In this document: in pieces, positions 23,411 through 30,954 of the stretch
How positions within the stretch are numbered: the first letter of the stretch is position 1
Layout of the letters: each line of letters opens with the position of its first letter
NCBI GenBank assembly: GCA_947448495.1
Contig: CANFNX010000005.1
Coordinates: 1 to 40,132 of the forward strand
Reading direction: 5' to 3'
DNA length: 40,132 nt
DNA from: Bacteriovoracaceae bacterium
GTDB taxonomy: Bacteria > Bdellovibrionota > Bacteriovoracia > Bacteriovoracales > Bacteriovoracaceae
Position numbers and translations under genes: made by a program
Notes under the pieces: generated by a model
Told to the model about the DNA's origin: nothing
The model's input: the letters and a program-made list of their open reading frames with translations, nothing else
The model's database searches: none

Positions 23411-24958
23411 ATGAAAACAAAACTGATTCACCTGATTGGTGATCCAAAAGAAAATCTTTATCAATTGGGACTGAGTGAGAAAGAAGGCTTTCATTTGCTT
23501 CAAGAGCGAGTCTCCCTGATTCTTTCATCAAACAATTTTCTTCGTTATGGGCAGGATATCCTATCTCGGGTACGCCAAATTCTTAGTAAAAGCACCGAAA
23601 CCTTTTTTGATGAATGTATCAAGGCCTATGCAGAGGGTCTGGGAATTGAAGTCAGAGACTACTTAAGTTTTATTGCCCAATTTGAATTGGCCGCTCATTA
23701 TGGACAGATCTTTCCAGAGCTAAAAGCGCTTCTGCCTGGTTGTACCTCCATGTTTGAAAAGCATAATGAAGGTTTCCTTCACAACCGCTTAATTGATTTC
23801 CCCCTCATGGGAACGTTTAATTCTTCACCACGACTCTACTATTGGAAAATTCCAGGGAAACCGGCCATTTTGAATTATAGCTGTGTCGGCATGGCCCCTT
23901 TATTTTTTCAAACGGTCCACGAGAGTGGATTCAGTATGGCCCTCCATCACAAACCCGGTGAAAACTATCACAAGGACGGGGACTCAATTTTTAAAATAAC
24001 TTTTGATGGTTTATTCGAAGCTCCGAATATGAATGAGTTCAGAAGAGAGTTGAGAAAGAAAATTTCCATCACCAAATGGGGTTATTACTTGATGGATAAT
24101 ACAGGCCAGGTCATGTGCACAGACATTGACGGGTCAGCAATAAATTTTGAAAGTTATCATTTGAATGAATCTTCCCCACTTATTTTCACCAATATCCCTA
24201 TTCATAGCGATGCAAAATCTTTTGAAAATTACTTCCGTTTTTGTCACGATCGAGAACAGTGGCTCAAAGATAAACTGAACAAAAAGAAAGCTCTTCATAG
24301 TCTTGATCTTTTAACGGACGTGACTGATCAAAAACAACGAAAATGGATACACCCAACGGCCACTCTTTCCACCATCGCCGCCTACCAGGTGAATCTTACC
24401 AAGGGCCTTATTCACGTTAAAGAATCAGAAGGTGCAGTGACAATGTCCGATGGTATTTTTGAATTTAATCTGGCCAATGATGATTCCCCGAAACTCGTCA
24501 AATCATCCTCTAAACCGGATACTTTTGAGCAAGCTTGGAAGCACGCATCGATGGCCCAATCTTCTTATGATCAAGCTGACTATGATCAGGCATTTCATCA
24601 TTTACAAATGGCGCAAGCTTTAATGCCCTTATCAATCTGGAAAGATATCTTTTCTTTTTACCTGAATGTCTGGAATTTTAAATTTATCAATAATAAAAAA
24701 GAGCTCGCTCTGGTTTATCGTGAAGTCAAAAATCTCTCGGTTCCACCTATACTGAAAGATCAATGGCTTTTTCTCATCATGCGCCTAGAAAAGAGACTCG
24801 GCTTGGTTCTAACCGTGGATAGTCAGCAACTATCTTCCACAGCGCAAATTGAATTTCACAAAGAGATCGAAGCGCCTCTACCAGTTTTTAATACCTGGAT
24901 GAAGCTTCTCTATCCGCGGATTGAAATTTTAGATGTTTTCACTCCACATCAGCGTTAA
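23411..24958 (+). CDS. C45-type Ntn-hydrolase (acyl-transferase-like) protein
   Basis: In this 515-residue protein GCTSMF at 110-115 puts Cys111 right after Gly, as in the autocatalytic Gly-Cys cleavage site of C45 peptidases and acyl-CoA:6-APA acyltransferase. HNRLIDF at 124-130, about 14 residues later, matches the conserved Asn-Arg-x-x-Asp of the mature family. The region before it (about 25-109) is the helical propeptide-like part with ARLAxHY-type features (FELAAHYGQIFPEL). The last 150 residues, such as QSSYDQADYDQAFHHLQMAQALM, look like TPR repeats and are an extension. There is no signal peptide. It is translationally close to the App1-like phosphatase, so both may act on lipid or N-acyl substrates. 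Confidence 0.7.
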   Translation: MKTKLIHLIGDPKENLYQLGLSEKEGFHLLQERVSLILSSNNFLRYGQDILSRVRQILSKSTETFFDECIKAYAEGLGIEVRDYLSFIAQFELAAHYGQIFPELKALLPGCTSMFEKHNEGFLHNRLIDFPLMGTFNSSPRLYYWKIPGKPAILNYSCVGMAPLFFQTVHESGFSMALHHKPGENYHKDGDSIFKITFDGLFEAPNMNEFRRELRKKISITKWGYYLMDNTGQVMCTDIDGSAINFESYHLNESSPLIFTNIPIHSDAKSFENYFRFCHDREQWLKDKLNKKKALHSLDLLTDVTDQKQRKWIHPTATLSTIAAYQVNLTKGLIHVKESEGAVTMSDGIFEFNLANDDSPKLVKSSSKPDTFEQAWKHASMAQSSYDQADYDQAFHHLQMAQALMPLSIWKDIFSFYLNVWNFKFINNKKELALVYREVKNLSVPPILKDQWLFLIMRLEKRLGLVLTVDSQQLSSTAQIEFHKEIEAPLPVFNTWMKLLYPRIEILDVFTPHQR

Positions 24959-24977
24959 AAAAAGGTAAGAATGTTTT

Positions 24978-25544
24978 ATGGGACTTTTATATGTATTTCC
25001 AGTTTCTAAAGATGAAAAAGACTTCATCGAAGAATCTGAGAACCAAATTATTTTTAAAACCTATGGTCTACCCTACTTATTCTGGGGCTATGCCTTGGCC
25101 ATCATCCTTGTCATATTTTTTATGTTCCTGGCCATCAAGGCACCTGTTTTAAAATTAATACAGCTTGGAGATGAAACCGATGCTCTTCTGGGTTATGCAC
25201 TTTTGAGTGTACTCGGGTGTCTACCTCTGGCGCTGATGGCGTTTTTCTTTTTTGAGAAAAGAATTATCAAAAGACCTGGCCAATTACATCTTGAGTACAG
25301 AATTTTTAAACTGCCTATTTTTAAAGAAAAGTTTTCAGTTCCAAAGTCCTCAGCTTTTAGTGTTGAACCCTTTCTTGATTCCCCTAACCTGGCACGCATG
25401 AAGTCTAAGGAAGAGGATCTTGGGTTTCAAAATAAAGGCTATTTCATTTTATGGCTTAAGACCGAAGATGGGAAAAAAATCAATGTTGATCGACACTCAA
25501 GAAAATCAGATTTGATAAAATTACAATCAATGCTGGAAGATTAA
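24978..25544 (+). CDS. Membrane protein with two helices and a cytoplasmic domain
   Basis: The 188-residue protein has a short N-terminal tail, two hydrophobic helices (LFWGYALAIILVIFFMFLA and YALLSVLGCLPLALMAFFFF), and a soluble domain of about 90 residues with beta strands (LHLEYRIFKLPIFKEKFSV, GYFILWLKTEDGKKINVD) that resembles a PH-like membrane-associated domain. It follows the C45-type gene by 19 bp and could belong to the same operon. Its 3' end overlaps the beta-barrel gene by 4 bp. No family name is certain. Confidence 0.55.
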   Translation: MGLLYVFPVSKDEKDFIEESENQIIFKTYGLPYLFWGYALAIILVIFFMFLAIKAPVLKLIQLGDETDALLGYALLSVLGCLPLALMAFFFFEKRIIKRPGQLHLEYRIFKLPIFKEKFSVPKSSAFSVEPFLDSPNLARMKSKEEDLGFQNKGYFILWLKTEDGKKINVDRHSRKSDLIKLQSMLED

Positions 25545-26413
25545 AATTCGTAATTAAAACCGGCCCCTAAACGTGTTCCCACAAATGAAGGACTGATTTG
25601 ATTATAGGGCTGGGGCACCGAGAACCCCATCAGTTTGGTATAATAAAATCCCCCGTAAACTTCTAGCCCTAAATGACGATTCAATCGATAGGACATTAAA
25701 GGGCCACCACCAAAAGTGTAGCCATAGCTATTAACCCGAAATTCTTCTTTAAAAGCATAACTAGCGAAGGGTATGGCCAGTGCCTGCCCCGTAAGTTTAA
25801 ATTTGAACCTGCCAGCATCTATCGCTCTAAGTGCTAATCCAACTCCAATCTCCACAGCACGGAAGGTTTCGTTCTTGGCCTGAGCGGTTAATCCATTCAG
25901 TATGATGTCAAAATCTAAGCGAGAAGCAACGAGTCCTCCCCCCTTAAAAGTGAATCCATACCAGTTGACCGGATCTTTGTCTTTGAGTTTATCATTTGTC
26001 TTAGAGAGATTGATCTGCGAGAGATAATTGAAGACAGAGAAACTGTAGTTGGAATGAAGGATGGTAGAGGTTGATTTTTTGAATCTTTCGGCATTGAGAT
26101 TTCCGTTACCAGAAACATCTAGGACCGTACTCACATCGACACTACGTATATAAGCCACACGGCCTGAAACAATGATGGGATAAACTTGAGAACGATTTCT
26201 TGGGATACTTCCGATTTTGATTTTTCGCCCTTTACGAACATACCCGAGAGGAGCGCTCATCTGTTTGTCAGCGTAAACAATGGCCTCATCGACCATCACA
26301 ACAGCATCCTGAGAAGCCCACAATTTTTGGCAGAAGAAAGAAGAAAAGAAAACAATCCCAATCAAGACAAATCTAGGAACTAGTTGGAATTTAAATGACA
26401 GATATTGTCCCAT
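25541..26413 (-). CDS. SH3b domain plus outer-membrane beta-barrel-like protein
   Basis: The 290-residue product carries a signal peptide (around FVLIGIVFFSSFFCQKLWAS). Residues about 38-95 fit a bacterial SH3 (SH3b) module (AIVYADKQMSAPLGYVRKGRKIKIG). The rest is a series of alternating hydrophobic and polar strands rich in Gly, Tyr and Phe, for example GYTFGGGPLMSYRL and HLGLEVYGGFYY, ending GTRLGAGFNYEF with the C-terminal Phe typical of outer-membrane proteins inserted by BAM. It should be an outer-membrane protein with a periplasmic SH3b part. No SD site is strong. Confidence 0.7.
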   Translation of the reverse strand: MGQYLSFKFQLVPRFVLIGIVFFSSFFCQKLWASQDAVVMVDEAIVYADKQMSAPLGYVRKGRKIKIGSIPRNRSQVYPIIVSGRVAYIRSVDVSTVLDVSGNGNLNAERFKKSTSTILHSNYSFSVFNYLSQINLSKTNDKLKDKDPVNWYGFTFKGGGLVASRLDFDIILNGLTAQAKNETFRAVEIGVGLALRAIDAGRFKFKLTGQALAIPFASYAFKEEFRVNSYGYTFGGGPLMSYRLNRHLGLEVYGGFYYTKLMGFSVPQPYNQISPSFVGTRLGAGFNYEF

Positions 26414-26575
26414 GACTTTTCCGACCTTCTTAGTCTGAAAATGCTACAATTAAAGTACTCAATTAAATTGTAACCTGTGCCTTTGAAAAAGAGGAGCAAA
26501 AAACACCAAGCCCTTAATTTCTTTTGAAACCAACCGAAGAGACTCAAGAAGTGGGTTTAACCTCAAGGATGATTT

Positions 26576-28219
26576 ATGAAGAGTGTATCAAAAATTTTAT
26601 GCTTACTGACCGCGGGCTCACTGCTCGCAAGTTGTAATGAAAAAATTTCACCGAGCCTTCAATCTGGAAGTTCTGCCACAGTCCCAGCGGTGACGGCCCC
26701 TGATGAATACTACTTCCGAGTCACAAATAATTCACCTACTGTTTTAAACTACAAATTGCATCGAACAGGTGCGGGAAATAAAGATGCTAATTGTGAAATA
26801 AAATCAACAAGTGTGGCGCTTTCAAATGACCTTTACGTTGGAAACGCCTCAGTGCCTCACAATGACCCTGCCAAATTATATGATATCTCTTGCTTCATGG
26901 AGGCGGAGGAACTTGCCCTCTTCTTCAATGGTCTAAGCTTTAATGTTGAAGCGTCAAAAAATACTTGTGAGTATATTGGTTATGCCCCATTCTCATACTT
27001 TGACGCCATTCCCGGTACTTCTACTTCGACTTATTATGGAATCACTTGCGATGATACGGCGGCGGCCCCTGCCAATTCGGCAACAGCACTTGCCGGAGCT
27101 CCTACGTACACCTCTTCAGCAGGTAATGTTGCCTGCAATGAAATGGTCTCATTCGGTTTGAATGCAGGAACGAGAACAAAATTAAATACAGCAATCGACA
27201 CTAAAACACTTTGCAAATTTGATTATGCGACCCAAGAAATCTACAACAAACAAAATTGTGATGAAGGTACTGTCACTATCAATTTAACGAGTATCACTAC
27301 CACCCAGGACGCAACTGGAGCAAACATTTATACTCCTAAGGCTCTTGCACCTATTGTTGTTAAATGTGGTGGTAACGCCACGAACTGTGTTGGTGGGGCC
27401 ATCAGAAATGTGTCGAGCTTGTCAGGCCTCATGAGAGGAATGGAAATTTCCAACACTAACCTAGATACAAATTTTACTAAAACTTATAGCCTCGATAAGA
27501 CCCAGAAAGATGGGCAGTCTCTTTATTCACCCAACCTCAATATCATCAACTACCGAAAGGGTCTCGCAGCTCTGGACTTAAATTACATTAACTATAGTTC
27601 AACAAGTGATTCAAATTGGGGCGACTCAAATTTCAATAAATTGTTTGATCCAAACTTAATGGAAAAATATGCTGCCAACAAATACCCAGACGGCATCACT
27701 CCTTTGATCACGAATAGTATGATTACCACTCAAATCAATGTGAGTACTGATGTCTACGGCTATCCGTATGCGGCTGATCCATTTCTTGGTTACAGTGGTA
27801 AAAAAGTGAATCCTTTTTATACCTTTTACTGCATGGATCGAGCTTTTGACATAAAAGCAAGAATTCGAATGGTGGTTAGAGAATGGGATCGGGTTTTTCC
27901 AACCTCTACCGCAAATATGGAGCTGATTTCTGACTCTCATATTGTTCTTCCACCGGCAGGTGAAAGAAGAATGGATATACCATTCACTGAAGAAGAAAAT
28001 CCAGGTGATCCAGGAATGGCCAATCTCTACAATGATATTCCAGATTGGGATGATTACGCACCTATGATGAGAACAGACACCTCTAGCACAAGTGCCGCAA
28101 GTTTGATGTCAACAGGATCTTTTGAATTAAAACCCATGGTGGGAACAATTGAAACTGGTGGCTACAGTTATAGCGGTTGGTGGGATCCTGGTATATTCCC
28201 AAAAATTCGAACAAACTAA
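26576..28219 (+). CDS. Large lipoprotein of unknown function
   Basis: The signal peptide MKSVSKILCLLTAGSLLAS ends before Cys20 (lipobox LLASC), so it is lipid-anchored, probably in the outer membrane. The mature part of about 527 residues is rich in Asn, Ser, Thr and Tyr and has about a dozen cysteines (e.g. NANCEIKS-like DANCEIK, DISCFME, NTCEYIG, ITCDD, VACNE, TLCKFD, QNCDEG, VKCGG, TNCVGG, FYCMD), which suggests disulfides. No family is recognised. The promoter region has AT-rich DNA, and the gene ends at a bidirectional terminator shared with the peptide transporter. Confidence 0.7.
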   Translation: MKSVSKILCLLTAGSLLASCNEKISPSLQSGSSATVPAVTAPDEYYFRVTNNSPTVLNYKLHRTGAGNKDANCEIKSTSVALSNDLYVGNASVPHNDPAKLYDISCFMEAEELALFFNGLSFNVEASKNTCEYIGYAPFSYFDAIPGTSTSTYYGITCDDTAAAPANSATALAGAPTYTSSAGNVACNEMVSFGLNAGTRTKLNTAIDTKTLCKFDYATQEIYNKQNCDEGTVTINLTSITTTQDATGANIYTPKALAPIVVKCGGNATNCVGGAIRNVSSLSGLMRGMEISNTNLDTNFTKTYSLDKTQKDGQSLYSPNLNIINYRKGLAALDLNYINYSSTSDSNWGDSNFNKLFDPNLMEKYAANKYPDGITPLITNSMITTQINVSTDVYGYPYAADPFLGYSGKKVNPFYTFYCMDRAFDIKARIRMVVREWDRVFPTSTANMELISDSHIVLPPAGERRMDIPFTEEENPGDPGMANLYNDIPDWDDYAPMMRTDTSSTSAASLMSTGSFELKPMVGTIETGGYSYSGWWDPGIFPKIRTN

Positions 28220-28220
28220 A

Positions 28221-28250
28221 AAAAAGCCCCTCTTTCGAGGGGCTTTTTTT
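28221..28250. terminator. Bidirectional intrinsic terminator
   Basis: The stem AGCCCCTC (28225-28232) and GAGGGGCT (28237-28244) encloses a TTTC loop and is flanked by an A-run on the left and a T-run on the right. It therefore works for the lipoprotein gene on the plus strand and for the transporter gene on the minus strand. Confidence 0.92.
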
Positions 28251-29649
28251 ATTTTTCCATATAGTTTTTAATTTTATAACGAGATCCCATAAACCAGAAG
28301 ATCCCCGCAAAAACCGCCATCAAGATGGCAAAGAACATAAAATACCCACTTGAAGCAATCGGGAAGAACTTAATCTTGGCCACATATGCCGTCATCAAGT
28401 TCCCAAAGAAAACAGTCAGCAACCAAATTGACATCACCGAAGATTTCATTGAACGAGGTGCTTGAGTATAAGCGAACTCTAGACCAGTGATAGAAACCAT
28501 CACTTCCGCCATCGTAATCACAAGATAAGGGAAGAACTGCCACATTACATTCAATTTATTTTCCGGGCCATTAGCATCCATCGTAATCTGAATAATGGCG
28601 ACAATAAAAAATGAAGCAGCAGCAACAAACATACCCCAGGTAATTCTGCGAATCGGTGTCGTCTTAAGTCCCATTTTATCCAGAAGTGGGTAAATCCCCA
28701 TTGAGAAAAGTGGAATTAATCCCATTACCATAATTGGGTTCCAGGCAGAGATTTGTGACGCTTCAAACTGCATTCCCATGAAATTTAGATCCATATTCAT
28801 CGCTTGGATCACCCAAGAAGAACCATGCTGATCAAAAAGCGCCCAGAAAACTGAAATTGCTGCAAAAAGCTTCGCAATATCGATCACTGCTCTCACCGCT
28901 TCAACATCCTCTTTGGAGTGTTCAGTTTCTGCAGCATCCAAGAATGACTGCCCTTCTTTTCTTTTGCTTTGATTGTTTAAAGCAGAAAAAACGACAGCAA
29001 AAAAGCCATGGCCATCATTCTTAGCAGGCTGAACATGAACATATTGTTTGCGGCCAAGCCAAAGAATAAACGTTGCTAAGAACATCAGAACGCCTGGAAT
29101 TCCAAACGCAACAGATGGACCGTAGTTCTTCAGTGTCCACGGCGTGATGAGTGTAGAGAAGAAAGAACCAAAGTTAATCATGAAATAGAAGAGTTCATAG
29201 ACTTTTTTAAGGAGATGCTGTTGGTTTGATTTAAACTGATCACCCACGAATGCAGAGACGCAAGGCTTAATCCCACCAGAACCAAGGGCAATCAAACCTA
29301 GCCCAACATAAAGTCCTGTTTTGTTCTCCCAAAAAGCAAGAACAGCATGCCCAAGACAGTAGACGAGTGAAAGATAAAATATCGTTTTATACTTTCCCCA
29401 AATTCTGTCCGAGATATAGGCCCCCATGACAGGGAAGAAATAACAAAGACTCGAAAAGATATGATAAGTAAAAGTCGCATCAGACTCTTGGAACAAAAGC
29501 ACCTGAATCATGAACACAGTCAAAATCGACTTCATTCCATAATAGCTGTAACGCTCACAAGCTTCATTCCCTACAATATATTTAATTTGCGGAGGAAACT
29601 TGTTATCCACAACATCCATTTGGGCAGTCGATGCCATCGTTTGAGACAT
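28249..29649 (-). CDS. POT/PTR2-family proton-coupled peptide transporter
   Basis: The 466-residue protein has about a dozen hydrophobic segments and the POT proton-coupling motif ExxERxxYYG, seen as EACERYSYYGM (28-38 or so). FYFMINFGSFFST matches the second POT signature FYxxINxGS. It should import di- and tripeptides with protons across the inner membrane, which would suit an organism that lives on prey protein (inference). AAGGAG precedes the ATG. It is the last gene of a minus-strand run after the ferredoxin gene, with 11 bp between, and it ends at a strong terminator. Confidence 0.92.
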   Translation of the reverse strand: MSQTMASTAQMDVVDNKFPPQIKYIVGNEACERYSYYGMKSILTVFMIQVLLFQESDATFTYHIFSSLCYFFPVMGAYISDRIWGKYKTIFYLSLVYCLGHAVLAFWENKTGLYVGLGLIALGSGGIKPCVSAFVGDQFKSNQQHLLKKVYELFYFMINFGSFFSTLITPWTLKNYGPSVAFGIPGVLMFLATFILWLGRKQYVHVQPAKNDGHGFFAVVFSALNNQSKRKEGQSFLDAAETEHSKEDVEAVRAVIDIAKLFAAISVFWALFDQHGSSWVIQAMNMDLNFMGMQFEASQISAWNPIMVMGLIPLFSMGIYPLLDKMGLKTTPIRRITWGMFVAAASFFIVAIIQITMDANGPENKLNVMWQFFPYLVITMAEVMVSITGLEFAYTQAPRSMKSSVMSIWLLTVFFGNLMTAYVAKIKFFPIASSGYFMFFAILMAVFAGIFWFMGSRYKIKNYMEK

Positions 29650-29660
29650 AAAAACTCCTT

Positions 29661-30206
29661 CTACTCTTTATCTTTTTTGTCATCAGCATCAGTGTAATTA
29701 AAGGCCTTAGGCTTTTTATTTCCACCAAGCTTTCTAGGTTTATTAGGATCTTCACCCTCTTTTTCCCAGTGACGATACCAATCATCAGTTGGTTTTACCT
29801 GATTTTTTTCCTCATTTTCTCTGACCGATTTTTCGAGATCTTCCTTCTTTTTTAGGATCGTAGTGGTGCTTTTTGGCACTTGCTTCTCCCCTTTACCCGT
29901 AAAAGAATTCTTTTCGTGGGCTGAAATATCAATGGTCACATCGCCAATGATCTTCGTTTGGCAAGAGAGTCTTTCTTTAGTGATATGAAAGACATTACCC
30001 AAGAGTCTAAGTTCTTCAAAAGATTGCGGCGTCAAATTCATCTCTCCAGACTTAATGACAACCATACAATCACCACAACTAGCGCACCCTCCACAGCTCG
30101 ACTTAATTTTTTTGCCGGCCTGTTTGAGTTGAGTTAGTAGTGTTTCCTCAGTGTTAACACTGAGAACTTCGCCAGAAGGCCATAGTGTGCATTTAAATTC
30201 GCTCAT
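29661..30206 (-). CDS. 2Fe-2S ferredoxin with long charged tail
   Basis: The first 95 residues form an adrenodoxin/plant-type ferredoxin domain: the cluster loop CGGCASCGDC (38-47) gives Cys-x5-Cys-x2-Cys, and LSCQTKI supplies the fourth ligand. The extra Cys inside the loop (GGC) is an oddity. The remaining 85 residues are a disordered, highly charged tail (STTTILKKKEDLEKSVREN..., then KLGGNKKPKAF...). The tail may bind a partner or nucleic acid. It starts within the stop codon of the PHA-granule-like gene, so the two are coupled. It is an electron carrier, probably in the cytoplasm. Confidence 0.8.
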   Translation of the reverse strand: MSEFKCTLWPSGEVLSVNTEETLLTQLKQAGKKIKSSCGGCASCGDCMVVIKSGEMNLTPQSFEELRLLGNVFHITKERLSCQTKIIGDVTIDISAHEKNSFTGKGEKQVPKSTTTILKKKEDLEKSVRENEEKNQVKPTDDWYRHWEKEGEDPNKPRKLGGNKKPKAFNYTDADDKKDKE

Positions 30207-30484
30207 ACTACTTTCTTTAATTGTTTCTCAATTGTTTCTAAAATTTTTCCACGTAATGGCTTAAGCAAAAAGTTCAAATCAACTTTGACCTGAGCTTCTG
30301 TCTCAGTGAATTTGATATGTGCCGTAAAGCCTGTTCCTTTGGCTTCAATCAATGCGTTAGCATCATCAATCTTTGTATCGGCCTTCACACCAAATTTTGC
30401 AATGACATCAGGTATGAGCTTTTTAGCAGCATCAAAACCTTGTTTTTTATCAGTAATATTTGCATAAGGAACTTTTAGATCCAT
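30203..30484 (-). CDS. Polyhydroxyalkanoate-granule-like small protein
   Basis: The 93-residue product fits the PHA_gran_rgn family: an N-terminal strand MDLKVPYANITD, a helix DAAKKLIPDVIAKFG, the strands ALIEAKGTGFTAHIKF and AQVKVDLNFLL, and a final amphipathic helix LKPLRGKILETIEKQLKKVV. Such proteins are found in PHA-producing and also in many other bacteria, where the role is not known. AAGGATGACTT precedes the start. Its stop overlaps the ferredoxin start by 4 bp, and dut lies 13 bp upstream. Confidence 0.6.
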   Translation of the reverse strand: MDLKVPYANITDKKQGFDAAKKLIPDVIAKFGVKADTKIDDANALIEAKGTGFTAHIKFTETEAQVKVDLNFLLKPLRGKILETIEKQLKKVV

Positions 30485-30497
30485 AAGTCATCCTTCT

Positions 30498-30953
30498 TTA
30501 GCGAGTGCCAGTGGAACCAAATCCACCAGAACCTCTTTGCGTTTCTGTTAAACCATCAGCGACTACATACTTGGCCTGTAGAACAGGAGAAATCACAAGT
30601 TGGGCAATTCTCAGACCATGCTCAATCACATAATCTTCTTTACCAAAATTCCCAATAATGATGTTCACCTCACCTCGGTAATCGCAGTCGATTGTTCCTG
30701 GAGAGTTTACCACCATCAAAGAAGATTTAAGTGAAAGACCAGAGCGTGGCCGAACTTGAATTTCATAGCCCAAGGGGATTTCCATGCAAAGACCAGTGGG
30801 AACGAGCACTCGCTCCCCTGGTTTTACATTTATCGATTTTTTTTCAGGAAGGCTGGCGCGAATATCAGCACCAGCTGCTCCCTCAGTTGCATAAAAAGGC
30901 AGCTCAAAGCTCGTATCATAGTGAGGAAGAGTTTTAACTTTTACCTCAACCAT
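30498..30953 (-). CDS. dut: dUTP diphosphatase
   Basis: Dut hydrolyses dUTP to dUMP and pyrophosphate, keeping uracil out of DNA and feeding dTMP synthesis. The 151-residue product (ATG at 30953, one base after the pnp stop; a TTG further upstream is unlikely) shows all five trimeric dUTPase motifs in order: AGADIRA, RPRSGLSLK, GTIDCDYRGEV, RIAQLVISP and the C-terminal arm RGSGGFGSTG. It is cytoplasmic and homotrimeric by family knowledge. It lies directly downstream of pnp and is probably read through from it. Confidence 0.95.
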   Translation of the reverse strand: MVEVKVKTLPHYDTSFELPFYATEGAAGADIRASLPEKKSINVKPGERVLVPTGLCMEIPLGYEIQVRPRSGLSLKSSLMVVNSPGTIDCDYRGEVNIIIGNFGKEDYVIEHGLRIAQLVISPVLQAKYVVADGLTETQRGSGGFGSTGTR

Positions 30954-30954
30954 A

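Noticed and set aside
24971-25009. 12-codon frame with a better-placed AAAGG than the gene at 24978
   Set aside because: Too short to call and out of frame with the gene; it may be chance.
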